A stretch of 64,000 nucleotides of DNA, taken from contig NZ_JAPJDC010000001.1 in assembly GCF_026241855.1 (NCBI RefSeq), forward strand, positions 1,116,001 through 1,180,000, in the 5' to 3' direction. The stretch comes from Curtobacterium flaccumfaciens pv. betae. GTDB lineage: Bacteria > Actinomycetota > Actinomycetes > Actinomycetales > Microbacteriaceae. The notes under the pieces are model-generated. The model made no database searches and was not told where the DNA came from. It saw only the letters and a list, made by a program, of their open reading frames with translations. Made by a program: the position numbers and the translations under genes. This document shows positions 35,263-44,149 of this stretch, in pieces (the first letter of the stretch is position 1; every line of letters starts with the position of its first letter).

Positions 35263-36897
35263 TCACCGGTCCGCGTGCCGGCCGTGCGGCGGCTCGTCCG
35301 ACGTGTCGGACCGAGCCGGCGCCCTGGAGCCCTCGGAGCGTGGGACGGGACGCGTGCGCGGTCCGGTCCCCGCGCCTCCCCCCACGTGCTCGGCCGTCAC
35401 GTCGCTCCGCAGGCTCCGCGACGCGCCGGTACCGGCCCGCGTGGGCCCAGGCCGCTGCACCGGGCCGGTGCGGTCCCCGGGGCGCTGCACGGCGATGCGA
35501 CCGGTCGGCGTCCCGCCGGGCTCCAGGCCGTCGCGACCGCCGGTGAAGACGTCGCCGCCGGTGCGGTCGTCCTCCCAGTCGTCGTCCCGCAGCACGCTCA
35601 GGGTGCCGGTCTCGGTGGAGGTCAGGCCGTGGCGCTCGAGCTCGGCGTCGCGCTGCCCGCCGAGGAACTCGCGGTTGGCGGTGTTGGCGTCCTGGAACAT
35701 CGTGGTCCGGCCGGTGACGATCGCCCGGATCCGTCGGCGCTCCCACCACTTCTTGCCGAAGTACATCAGCACCAGGCCGGCCGTGGCGTAGCAGGCCATC
35801 GTGATCAGGCCGCGAGCCGGGCCGGGGCCGACGCCGTAGACCTGGTGCTTGATCATGTCGACCATGCTCGAGCCGACGACGACGTTGTTCAGCCAGGCGA
35901 AGGGCTCGGGCATGAACCACTTCGGGTAGGCGCCGCCGGACGACGGCATGGACAGGAAGACGAAGCAGATCATCGCGGGTGCGGCGATGAACCGGCCGAC
36001 GAAGTAGCTCAGGCCGTTCACCGCCAGGCCGATCGCCACGATCCAGCCCCAGGCGATGAGCACGAGCTGGATCCAGTGCCCGTGGATGGCGCCGAGCACA
36101 GGCCCGGCGAGCGTGTTCGTAATGAGCGAGATGACGAGGCCGCCGACCACGATGACCGTCATCCGGGTGCGGTGCCGGAGCGGGCCGCCCATGATGCCGA
36201 TGAACATCGCGACCATGTAGCCGCCGATGCACCACGCGAGCATGACGTACATCGCGACGGTGCCGTACTCGTCCCACGCCGGCAGCGGTGCGAGCTCGGT
36301 GACCTTCGGGGTCGCCACGCCCAGGCCGGTCAGCACCGCGGTGAGGGTGGCCGGTACGAGGCTCGCGACCTGGAACTGGTGCGCGCTCGCCTTGAAGAAC
36401 TCGTTCGCAGCGGGGTCGTACGCGACCGCCATCGAGCCGCCCACCACGTCGCGCTTCGCCTGCGCGAGCGAGTCGTACGTGTGGAACACGAACTCGCCGG
36501 GCAACGCCTGCTGCACCGCCTGCACGAACGCCGGGTCGCTGCCGATCAGGGCGATCGGGACGTCGTGCGGGTGCGGGGCGTGGAACGCGAAGACGTAGCA
36601 CAGGCAGAACCCGACGATGAAGAACAGCGGCATCCAGAGCTGCAGGCCGATCAGCTGCAGCGACGGGTGCAGGGTCGAGTACCACCGGCGGTAGGCGCCG
36701 TGCTGCTGGGGCGCGGGTACCGGAGCCTGTCGCCGGGGTCCCGAGCGCGCATGCCCGGCGACCTTGCCACCACGACGCGGCTTGGTCCCACGCGCGGAGG
36801 GCCGGGTCCCGCGCGGCTTCGGCGGCGTGGGACGGGAACCGCCGGGGCGCTCCGGTCCGTCGTCGTTCCTGGGGACGTCGTTCCGCGGCGTGCTCAC
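35263..36897 (-). CDS. ABC-2-like / DUF3533-type membrane protein
   Basis: The protein has 544 aa. The first 80 residues are basic and Pro-rich. A transmembrane helix at about 86-106 (FFIVGFCLCYVFAF) is followed by an outside domain of about 110 residues (VPIALIGSDPAFVQAVQQAL...). About five more helices lie between 215 and 390, and a disordered Gly/Arg/Pro tail of about 130 residues follows. This helix-loop-five-helix plan is that of ABC-2 permeases and the YhgE/Pip-like and DUF3533 proteins. No ATPase gene is adjacent. The function is unknown, and export of a cell-surface component is a guess. Confidence 0.72.
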   Translation of the reverse strand: MSTPRNDVPRNDDGPERPGGSRPTPPKPRGTRPSARGTKPRRGGKVAGHARSGPRRQAPVPAPQQHGAYRRWYSTLHPSLQLIGLQLWMPLFFIVGFCLCYVFAFHAPHPHDVPIALIGSDPAFVQAVQQALPGEFVFHTYDSLAQAKRDVVGGSMAVAYDPAANEFFKASAHQFQVASLVPATLTAVLTGLGVATPKVTELAPLPAWDEYGTVAMYVMLAWCIGGYMVAMFIGIMGGPLRHRTRMTVIVVGGLVISLITNTLAGPVLGAIHGHWIQLVLIAWGWIVAIGLAVNGLSYFVGRFIAAPAMICFVFLSMPSSGGAYPKWFMPEPFAWLNNVVVGSSMVDMIKHQVYGVGPGPARGLITMACYATAGLVLMYFGKKWWERRRIRAIVTGRTTMFQDANTANREFLGGQRDAELERHGLTSTETGTLSVLRDDDWEDDRTGGDVFTGGRDGLEPGGTPTGRIAVQRPGDRTGPVQRPGPTRAGTGASRSLRSDVTAEHVGGGAGTGPRTRPVPRSEGSRAPARSDTSDEPPHGRHADR

Positions 36898-36949
36898 TCG
36901 GCGCTCTGCTCCTGCTCTCGATCGGAGCGCCAGGATACGCCCGGGGTGC

Positions 36950-38638
36950 TCAGGAGCGACTGCGCGACGCCTGCGCCGAGTCCATCGCGAGCTCCTCGGC
37001 GTCGAGGGTCACGAGCACGCGGCGCATGACCTCCTCGTCGAGGTTCCCCTTCTCCCGCTCCTCGAGCACGATCTCGCGGCGGCGGTCGAGGAGCTCGCGC
37101 CGGATGTCCTGGATCTGCGAGCCACGCAGGCGCAGTGCGACGTTCCGCCCCTCGTCCTCTTCTTCTTCGGCGTCCTGACGGAACGTCTCGGCCTGACGCT
37201 CGAGTCGCGCCTTCAGCCGGTTAACCACCGAGTCGACGGCCTCCGAGCCGTACTGCTTCGCCCATGCGGGGCGCCGCTTCTCGAGCAGCTCGATCGCGGC
37301 CTCGGTGGTGCGCTGGTTGAGTCGCATCTCGCTGCGCACGTCCTCCTCGCCCTCGGCGGGGTCCTGCACCTTGAGCGCGCGGATGACGAACGGCAGGGTG
37401 AGTCCCTGCAGCAGCAGGGTGCCGACGGTCACGAAGAAGGCGATGATGAAGATCGTGTCCTGCGCCGGGATCTGCGTGGGGCTCGCGACGACGGAGACCG
37501 CAGCCGCCAGGGTCACCACACCGCGCATGCCCGTCCACGAGATGACGGTGAGCTCTCGCCAGTTGAGCTTCGGCTCCGCGGAACCGCGCATCCACCGAAG
37601 CGAGGGGTGCCCGCGGGACAGCTTGATCCGCAGTGGCCGGAGCCACTTCCCGTTGATGCGGTTGCGCGCGTAGGACTCGAACACGAAGAGCGGCCGCACC
37701 AGGATCACGACGACGAGCACGACGGCCGCGGCGGTGAGGGTCTGCCCGAGACTCCGCTCGCTCTCGACCAGGTCCTGCACGACGGTGTTGAGCTGCAGGC
37801 CGATGAGCGCGAACACGAAGCCCTCGAGGATGACGTCGATGCTCGTCCAGAGCGGGCGCTCCTGCAGGCGGGTGGCGTAGCCCTCCTTCGGCGAGTTGTA
37901 GCCGATGTACAGGCCGGCCGTGACGACCGCGATGACCCCGGAGCCGGACAGGTCCTCGGCGAGGATGTAGGCGACGAACGGCAGCAGGATGCTCATGATC
38001 GTCTCGACCACGGGGTCGTTGATGCGCATCCGGATCCAGTGCACGACGACGCCGAGCACGATGCCGACGACCAGACCGACGCCGATCGCCAGGCCGAAGA
38101 TGCCGAGGTCCTGCCAGATCGTCAGTGACGTGCCCGCGATGATGAGCGTGAACACCCGCACCAGGGTCAGCGAGGCCGCGTCGTTGATCAGGCTCTCGCC
38201 GGACAGCACGGTCATGACGCGGCGGGGGAGTCCGAGCTTCCGGCCGATCGCGGCGGCGGACACCGCGTCCGGTGGGGCGACGATCGCGCCGAGCAGGATC
38301 GCCGCCGGCAGCGTCATGTCCGGGATGAGCAGGTACGCCACCCCGCCGACGACCAGGGCGGTGACGATCACCAGGAAGATGCCGAGCCGTCGGATCTGCT
38401 TGATCGAGCCGCGGAAGCTCTGCCACGACACGTCGAGGGCCGCCGAGTAGAGCAGCGGCGGCAGGATCACCGTGAGGATGACCTCGGAGTCGATCTCCAT
38501 CGGCGGCAGCCCGGGCAGGAACGAGGCAGCCAGGGCGACCGCCGTGACGAGCAGCGGAGCGGGGAGCCCCTTGGCCCGGGCGAACCCCGTCACCGCGAGC
38601 GATCCGATCAGCAGGATGAGGAGCTCAGCGGTGTCCAT
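36950..38638 (-). CDS. Na+/H+ antiporter (CPA1 family)
   Basis: This is a cation/proton exchanger of 562 aa with about twelve transmembrane helices over the first 420 residues. Family motifs are APPDAVSAAAIGRKLG and the ion-site SLINDAASLTLVR. The C-terminal 140 residues are charged and cytoplasmic (ERRPAWAKQYG... RRREIVLEEREKG) and probably regulatory. It is divergent from the Pit transporter gene. The ion (Na+, K+ or Li+) cannot be told from the sequence. Confidence 0.88.
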   Translation of the reverse strand: MDTAELLILLIGSLAVTGFARAKGLPAPLLVTAVALAASFLPGLPPMEIDSEVILTVILPPLLYSAALDVSWQSFRGSIKQIRRLGIFLVIVTALVVGGVAYLLIPDMTLPAAILLGAIVAPPDAVSAAAIGRKLGLPRRVMTVLSGESLINDAASLTLVRVFTLIIAGTSLTIWQDLGIFGLAIGVGLVVGIVLGVVVHWIRMRINDPVVETIMSILLPFVAYILAEDLSGSGVIAVVTAGLYIGYNSPKEGYATRLQERPLWTSIDVILEGFVFALIGLQLNTVVQDLVESERSLGQTLTAAAVVLVVVILVRPLFVFESYARNRINGKWLRPLRIKLSRGHPSLRWMRGSAEPKLNWRELTVISWTGMRGVVTLAAAVSVVASPTQIPAQDTIFIIAFFVTVGTLLLQGLTLPFVIRALKVQDPAEGEEDVRSEMRLNQRTTEAAIELLEKRRPAWAKQYGSEAVDSVVNRLKARLERQAETFRQDAEEEEDEGRNVALRLRGSQIQDIRRELLDRRREIVLEEREKGNLDEEVMRRVLVTLDAEELAMDSAQASRSRS

Positions 38639-38753
38639 GGACGCATTCTCCCATCGGCATGGTTCCGAAGCTGAACGAGTGTGAAGCTGCGGTGAACAAC
38701 AGGTTGCCGATCAGGTTTGCTCGAAGGGCCGACGCCTGGGACACTTGCCCGCG

Positions 38754-40010
38754 GTGGACATCACACTCATAGTCGTCCTGGTCATCGCGTTGGCCCTCTT
38801 CTTCGACTTCACAAACGGTTTTCACGACACCGCCAACGCGATGGCGACCCCGATCGCGACCGGCGCCATGAAGCCCAAGGTGGCGGTCACCGTCGCTGCG
38901 GTGCTCAACCTGGTCGGTGCGTTCCTCAGCACCGCCGTGGCGACGTCGATCTCGCACGGGTTGATCAACGAGGGGCCCGGTGGCGTCGCCATCAGCCCGG
39001 AGATGATCTTCGCGGGCCTGATCGGGGCAGTCGTCTGGAACATGATCACGTGGCTCCGCGGGCTGCCGTCATCGTCGTCGCACGCACTGTTCGGCGGGCT
39101 GATCGGTGCCGCGATCGTCGGCGCCGGGTTCCAGTCGGTCAACTACGTCGCGCTGCTGACGGTGGTGATCATCCCGGCGTTCGCCTCGCCCGTGATCGCC
39201 GCGCTCGTGTCGTTCCTGTCGACGCGCATCGCGTACCGGATCACGAAGCGTCCGGTGTTCCCGAACGAGCGCGGCGGGTTCCGCATCGGGCAGGTCTTCA
39301 CCAGCTCGATGGTGTCCCTGGCACACGGCACCAACGACGCGCAGAAGACGATGGGTGTCATCACGCTGACCCTCATCGCCTCGGGCGCGCAGTCGTCGAA
39401 CCAGGGCGTGCAGTTCTGGGTCGTCGTCGCCTGTGCCCTCGCGATCGCCCTCGGTACCTACACGGGTGGTTGGCGCATCATCCGCACCCTCGGCTCGGGC
39501 ATCACCGAGATCCGCGCGACGCAGGGCTTCGCCGCCGAGGCCTCGACCGCCGCGACGATCCTCGCCTCCAGCCACCTCGGCTTCGCGCTGTCGACCACGC
39601 AGGTGTCCTCGGGCTCCATCATCGGTGCCGGTCTCGGCCGCCGCGGCTCGAAGATCCAGTGGTCGACCGCCGGCAAGATCGTCATCGCCTGGTTCATCAC
39701 CCTGCCCGCGGCTGCCGCGGTCGGTGCGGTCGCCTCGGGCATCGCCCGCCTCGGCGTCATCGGGCTGGTACTCGACGCCGTGATCGGTGCCGTCGTCATC
39801 CTCGGCCTGTACCTGTGGTCGCTCCGCAAGCCGCACGAGCAGGCCTCCGCGATCGAGGTCGACGTCGCCGCGAACGCGGTCCTGACCCGCAAGGAGCTGC
39901 GTGACATGCAGCGCAAGAAGCGTGCCGATGCGGTCGCCCAGCGTCGTGCCGAACTGAGCCGCGAGCGCACGCTCCGTCGCATGGCGGCCCGCAAGGGAGG
40001 CCGTCGCTGA
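38754..40010 (+). CDS. pit: inorganic phosphate transporter (PiT family)
   Basis: This is a low-affinity phosphate (or metal-phosphate) proton symporter of 418 aa. Both Pit signatures are present: FTNGFHDTANAMATPIAT near the start and SLAHGTNDAQKTMGVITL near 185. About ten transmembrane helices are visible. GTG 38754 (VDITLIVV) is preferred; a TTG at 38745 would touch a GACACT hexamer. The stop is fused to a mini-ORF by a TGATG overlap at 40008-40012. Confidence 0.92.
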   Translation: MDITLIVVLVIALALFFDFTNGFHDTANAMATPIATGAMKPKVAVTVAAVLNLVGAFLSTAVATSISHGLINEGPGGVAISPEMIFAGLIGAVVWNMITWLRGLPSSSSHALFGGLIGAAIVGAGFQSVNYVALLTVVIIPAFASPVIAALVSFLSTRIAYRITKRPVFPNERGGFRIGQVFTSSMVSLAHGTNDAQKTMGVITLTLIASGAQSSNQGVQFWVVVACALAIALGTYTGGWRIIRTLGSGITEIRATQGFAAEASTAATILASSHLGFALSTTQVSSGSIIGAGLGRRGSKIQWSTAGKIVIAWFITLPAAAAVGAVASGIARLGVIGLVLDAVIGAVVILGLYLWSLRKPHEQASAIEVDVAANAVLTRKELRDMQRKKRADAVAQRRAELSRERTLRRMAARKGGRR

Positions 40011-40066
40011 TGGGCATCGCGCTTGACGGACGCAGTTTTGCATTCCTCGAAGGGGGAGACCGCTGA
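40010..40066 (+). other. 18-codon mini-ORF chained between pit and the next gene
   Basis: ATG 40010 overlaps the pit stop (TGATG) and reads MGIALDGRSFAFLEGGDR. Its own TGA overlaps the next ATG at 40066 in the same TGATG way. Its start (MGI...D...FAFL) and DNA (CGCTGATGGGCATCG, TTTGCATTCCTC) repeat the start of the downstream gene (MGIDWFAFL). It looks like a partial duplication of the gene start that keeps translational coupling. Whether the peptide itself matters is unknown. Confidence 0.55.
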
Positions 40067-40362
40067 TGGGCATCGACTGGTTTGCATTCCTCACCGTGGC
40101 GCTCGTCGCCGTGGTCTCGTCGTGCTTCGTCGTCGCCGTGTACTCGGTCGGCCTCCGTCTCTGGAGTGCCGCCGACACCCGCGAAGGCAAGTTCACCGTG
40201 AAGGACGACGGCACGATCGGCCCGGCCACCGCCGGCTTCCCGAACCCGGCCGGAGCCTCGGCAGCGGCACGTGCGCTCCGTGCCGCGGCCATCGCGTGCT
40301 TCGTCGTGTGCGGCGCCGTCGTGCTCTACGGCATCTACCTCATCGTCCCGCAGTTCCACTGA
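40066..40362 (+). CDS. small two-helix membrane protein downstream of pit
   Basis: This is a 98-aa protein of unknown function. Helices are at about 5-30 (WFAFLTVALVAVVSSCFVVAVYSVGL) and 72-95 (AAIACFVVCGAVVLYGIYLIV). A polar loop between them contains KFTVKDDGTIGPATAGFPNPAG. It is tied to pit through the TGATG-linked mini-ORF, so it may assist or regulate phosphate transport (inference). A GGGGGAGA binding site precedes it. Confidence 0.75.
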   Translation: MGIDWFAFLTVALVAVVSSCFVVAVYSVGLRLWSAADTREGKFTVKDDGTIGPATAGFPNPAGASAAARALRAAAIACFVVCGAVVLYGIYLIVPQFH

Positions 40363-40378
40363 CGGGCCCGCTCACCGG

Positions 40379-41260
40379 GTGAGCAGAAGACGCCGGGTCG
40401 CCCTTCGCGACCCGGCGTCCTCTGCTCCCTCGTCGCGCGTGCGCTGCGTGCGCTGCGTGCGCTGCGCTGCGTGCGCTGCGCGAGCGGGCGAAATGCCCGC
40501 GTCTTCGCGCGCAGGAACCCCGCCACCTCGCCCGCTCGCGTCCGGGCGTGCCCGCGGGTCGGACGGGAGGCCCGTGGCGGCCTGGCGCCGCGCCTCCGGG
40601 CCGTCGCGTGGCGAGTGGGAGAAATGCCAGCGCGCGTTGCCGAGGCGACCGCGGCATTTCGCCCGCTCGCGCGGGCGGCGCGTTCTCGGTGAGCAGAAGG
40701 TGTCGGGTCGCCGTCTGGGACCCGACATCTTCTGCTCACGAAGTGCGAGCGAGGGCGTCCGGGCGTGCCCGCGGGTCGGACGGGAGGCCCGTGGCGGCCT
40801 GGCGCCGCGCCTCCGGGCCGTCGCGTGGCGAGTGGGCGAAATGCCAGCGCGCGTTGCCGAGGCGACCGCGGCATTTCGCCCGCTCGCGCGGGCGGCGCGT
40901 TCTCGGTGAGCAGAAGGTGTCGGGTCGCCGTCTGGGACCCGACATCTTCTGCTCACGAAGTGCGAGCGAGGGCGTCCGGGCGTGCCCGCGGGTCGGACGG
41001 GAGGCCCGTGGCGGCCTGGCGCCGCGCCTCCGGTTCGTCGCGTGACGAGTGGGCGAAATGCCGGCGTGCGTTGCCGAGGCGACCGCGGCATTTCGCCCGC
41101 TCGCGCGGGCGGCGCGTTCGGTGAGCAGAAGATGTCGGGTCGCCGTCTGCGACCCGACGTCTTCTGCTCACGAAGCGCGAGTGAGGCCGGCCCCGGGCGA
41201 GCGGGCGGAATGCCGGCGTGCGTTGCCGAGGCGACCGCGGCATTTCGCCCGCTCGCGCAG
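40379..41260. repeat. composite tandem array of three palindrome types (215-217 bp units)
   Basis: The gap before aspA is one array. It begins with a degenerate 51-nt type element at 40379-40427, then a GTGCGCTGC tandem run. 51-nt palindromes (GTGAGCAGAAG...CTTCTGCTCAC) start at 40689, 40906 and 41121, so the period is 217 then 215 bp. Each unit also holds a family D palindrome (GGACGGGAGGCCCG...) and a third type (GCGAAATGCC ... GGCATTTCGC). Units at 40689 and 40906 are nearly identical. Open frames here on both strands translate the repeat (recurrent GREARGGLAPRL) and are not genes. Confidence 0.92.
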
Positions 41261-41329
41261 GAACGCGCCGGTCCCACCAGCCGCGGCGCGTTCCCGGACC
41301 GGCCGGACGGACGGGACTAGCCTCGACGT

Positions 41330-42814
41330 GTGACCGGCAACGAGGAGGCACCTGTGACGACGACGACGCGGACCGAGAGCGACTCGCTGGGATCACGGGA
41401 GGTCCCGAACGACGCGTACTGGGGCGTCAACACGTTGCGGGCGCTGGAGAACTTCCCGATCACCTCCGTCCCGATCGCCGTGTACCCGGACCTCATCGAG
41501 GCGCTCGTCACCGTGAAGCAGGCGGCGGCGCGGGCGAACCGGGCGATCGGTGTCCTCGACGAGGAGCGCGCCGATGCGATCGACCGCGCGGCGCAGGAGG
41601 TCCGCGACGGGGCGCTCCGCGAGCAGTTCGTCGTCGACGTCGTGCAGGGCGGCGCCGGGACGAGCACGAACATGAACACGAACGAGGTGCTCGCGAACCG
41701 GGCCCTCGAACTCCTCGGGCGTGAGCGGGGCGACTACGGGTACCTGCACCCGATCGACCACGTGAACCGCAGCCAGTCGACGAACGACACGTACCCGACG
41801 AGCATCAAGATCGCGATGATCTTCGGGGTCCGTCGTCTGATCGTGCAGCTCGAAGAACTGTCGGCGGCGTTCGCCGAACGGGGCCGCGCCTTCGCCGACG
41901 TGCTGAAGGTGGGCCGGACGCAGCTGCAGGACGCCGTGCCGATGACCCTCGGGCAGGAGTTCACCGGGTTCTCGCACACGATCCAGGAGGACGCGGACCT
42001 GCTCCGCAAGGTGATGCCGCTGCTCGCCGAGATGAACCTCGGCGCCACGGCGATCGGCACCGGGATCACCGCGGACCCGCTCTACCGCGACGAAGTCCGT
42101 CGGCAGCTGCAGGAGGCGAGCGGCATCGACGTCGTCACCGCCCCCGACCTCATCGAGGCGACGAGTGACGCCGGTGCGTTCATGACCCTGTCCGGCACGG
42201 TGAAGCGCAGCGCCGCGAAGCTCTCGAAGATCTGCAACGACCTGCGGCTGCTGTCGTCCGGTCCGCAGGCGGGTCTCGGTGAGATCACCCTGCCGGCTCG
42301 CCAGGCCGGCTCGTCGATCATGCCGGGCAAGGTCAACCCGGTGATCCCCGAGGTCGTGAACCAGATCGCCTACGCGGTCGCCGGGGCCGACACCACCGTG
42401 ACGATGGCGGCGGAGAGCGGGCAGCTGCAGCTCAACGCCTTCGAGCCGATCATCGCCCACTCGATCCTGCAGTCGCTGCAGTGGATGTCCCGCGGCTGCG
42501 CAACGCTGCGCGAGCACTGCGTCGTCGGCATCGAGGCGAACGAGGCGAAGCTCGCTGCGCAGGTCGACACGAACGTCGGCGTCGTCACCGCGCTCACGCC
42601 GTACATCGGGTACGCGGCGGCTGCGTCGATCGCGCACACGGCGCTGACCACCTCCACGCCGATCTCGACGCTCGTCGTGGCCGCGGGGCTGATGGAGGAG
42701 GACCAGGTCATGCGGGTGCTCAGCCCGGCACGGCTGTCGGGCATCGAGCTGGCGACGGGCGCGATCCCGATCATCACCGAGGAGATGCTGGACGCCGAGG
42801 CGCGCAAGCGCTGA
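41330..42814 (+). CDS. aspA: aspartate ammonia-lyase
   Basis: The enzyme deaminates L-aspartate to fumarate (494 aa). Fumarase/aspartase signature GSSIMPGKVNP is near residue 326, and GAGTSTNMNTNEV and HPIDHVNRSQSTNDTYPTS form the substrate-binding region. The sequence separates aspartase from class II fumarase only moderately well. Aspartase is favoured by overall pattern, but fumarase cannot be fully excluded. GTG 41330 lies 6 bases after TAGCCT (41318-41323); GTG 41354 is an alternative start. A convergent YihY gene follows. Confidence 0.88.
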   Translation: MTGNEEAPVTTTTRTESDSLGSREVPNDAYWGVNTLRALENFPITSVPIAVYPDLIEALVTVKQAAARANRAIGVLDEERADAIDRAAQEVRDGALREQFVVDVVQGGAGTSTNMNTNEVLANRALELLGRERGDYGYLHPIDHVNRSQSTNDTYPTSIKIAMIFGVRRLIVQLEELSAAFAERGRAFADVLKVGRTQLQDAVPMTLGQEFTGFSHTIQEDADLLRKVMPLLAEMNLGATAIGTGITADPLYRDEVRRQLQEASGIDVVTAPDLIEATSDAGAFMTLSGTVKRSAAKLSKICNDLRLLSSGPQAGLGEITLPARQAGSSIMPGKVNPVIPEVVNQIAYAVAGADTTVTMAAESGQLQLNAFEPIIAHSILQSLQWMSRGCATLREHCVVGIEANEAKLAAQVDTNVGVVTALTPYIGYAAAASIAHTALTTSTPISTLVVAAGLMEEDQVMRVLSPARLSGIELATGAIPIITEEMLDAEARKR

Positions 42815-42873
42815 CGCGGGGCGTCCGCGCCGATAAGCACACGCGCCCACGCACGCGCGCCCGCACGCACCCG

Positions 42874-43959
42874 TCAGGGCAGCGGCCGCTCGCCCACCCG
42901 CACCTGCTGTGCCATCGCCCGCAGGTGCTCCTCGCCCGGGGTCAGCTCGGCGTCCTCTTCCTCGGCCACCCTTGCGGCCTCGGCCCGCACGTGCTGCGCG
43001 GCCGCGATGTCCTGGTCCCGCCAGCGCGCGAGCGTGAAGTTCCGCGTGACGTCCCGCAGCGGCAGCCGGATCGACTCGTCCGCCTCGATGCCGGCGAGTA
43101 GCTGCCGCATCCGGATCACCTCGGAGTCGAGCTCCCCGCCGACCACGAGCACGAAGTTCGAGATGTACAGGTACACGAGCAGCAGGATCGCGCCACCGAG
43201 CCACCCGTAGGCGCGGTTCCCGCCACCGAGGGTCTCCACGTACAGCGCGAACCCCACCGTGGCGATGGCCCAGGTCACGATCGCGAACGCGGCACCGGCC
43301 GACACCCACCGCAGCTGCGGGGTCTTCACGTTCGGCGTCGCGTAGTAGAGCACAGCCACCATCACGACGAGGTCGGCCGCGAGCACCGGCCACTTCACCA
43401 CGTTCCACACGTCGTCTATCCAGGGCGCCCACCCGAGCTGTCGGATGACGGCCTCGGAGATCGTCGGTGTGCCGAGCAGGATGACGATGGCGACGGCACC
43501 GCCGACCATGACGAGCAGCGTGACGAGGAGCATCATGCTGCGGAACTTCCAGATCCGTCGGCCCTCCTCGACCTCGTAGGCGGTGTTCATCGCCCGCCCG
43601 AACGCCGTCGCGTAGCCGGACAGTGACCAGAGCGTCAGCACGACGCCGATCGTGAACCCGAGCCACGGGTTGTCCAGGGTCAGCAGCTGCCGGAGCGGCC
43701 CCTCGAGGTGCTCGGCGGTCTCCGGCCGGACGATGAACCCGAGGACCTCGACGATGTCGGTCAGGCTGTCGCCCTTGCGGTCGACGATGGACAGCGCCGA
43801 CACGACCGCCAGCGCGGTCGGGAACACCGTCAGCAGCGCGAAGAACGTCAGCGACGCGGCCGCGTCGACGACGCGGTGCCGGATGACCGAGTGGTAGGTG
43901 CGCCGGACGACGGCGCGGACTCCGGTCCGCTGGAGGTCGCGCGATGCGCTGTCCGGCAT
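42874..43959 (-). CDS. YihY/virulence factor BrkB family membrane protein
   Basis: This is a 361-aa integral membrane protein of the YihY family with about six helices (AAASLTFFALLTVFP, then WLGFTIGVVLTLWSLSGYATAFGRAMN, and LLVTLLVMVGGAVAIVILLG onward). The name reflects history; no nuclease activity is implied. The C-terminal 80 residues are polar and acidic. ATG 43959 comes 7 bases after TACCGT on the minus strand (43967-43972), again a leaderless arrangement. Confidence 0.87.
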   Translation of the reverse strand: MPDSASRDLQRTGVRAVVRRTYHSVIRHRVVDAAASLTFFALLTVFPTALAVVSALSIVDRKGDSLTDIVEVLGFIVRPETAEHLEGPLRQLLTLDNPWLGFTIGVVLTLWSLSGYATAFGRAMNTAYEVEEGRRIWKFRSMMLLVTLLVMVGGAVAIVILLGTPTISEAVIRQLGWAPWIDDVWNVVKWPVLAADLVVMVAVLYYATPNVKTPQLRWVSAGAAFAIVTWAIATVGFALYVETLGGGNRAYGWLGGAILLLVYLYISNFVLVVGGELDSEVIRMRQLLAGIEADESIRLPLRDVTRNFTLARWRDQDIAAAQHVRAEAARVAEEEDAELTPGEEHLRAMAQQVRVGERPLP

Positions 43960-43982
43960 GTCTCGTACGGTACCCGACACGT

Positions 43983-44029
43983 GCGGTCCTGGAGGCCCGT
44001 GGCGGGCCCGCCCCGCGCCTCCCGACCGC
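43983..44029. repeat. GGAGGC-core palindrome (family D)
   Basis: GCGGTCCTGGAGGCCCG pairs imperfectly with CGCGCCTCCCGACCGC across 47 bases, just upstream of the YihY gene on its transcribed strand. Confidence 0.7.
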
Positions 44030-44052
44030 CTGTTGGTCGCGCTGGTGCGCCG

Positions 44053-44122
44053 GCAAGGCACCGGTGTTCACGCTCCGCACCGCGGAACGCGGGTGTTCCA
44101 CCCGCGAACACCGGTGTTTTGC
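44053..44122. repeat. 70-nt palindromic element, family A copy 2
   Basis: The arms at 44053-44071 (GCAAGGCACCGGTGTTCAC) and 44104-44122 enclose 32 bases. Length, arm size and spacer size equal those of the copy at 26113-26182, and the spacers also align (shared CTC, ACCGCG and GTGTTC). Here the arms carry three mismatches. It lies between two minus-strand genes. Confidence 0.88.
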
Positions 44123-44149
44123 GGCCCCGACCCCGACCGCCGCCCGCCG

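Noticed and set aside
40271..41396. Overlapping open frames in the 40.4-41.3 kb array
   Set aside because: They have repeat-encoded sequence such as GREARGGLAPRL, no start signals, and several frames are open at once, as expected for GC-rich repeats.
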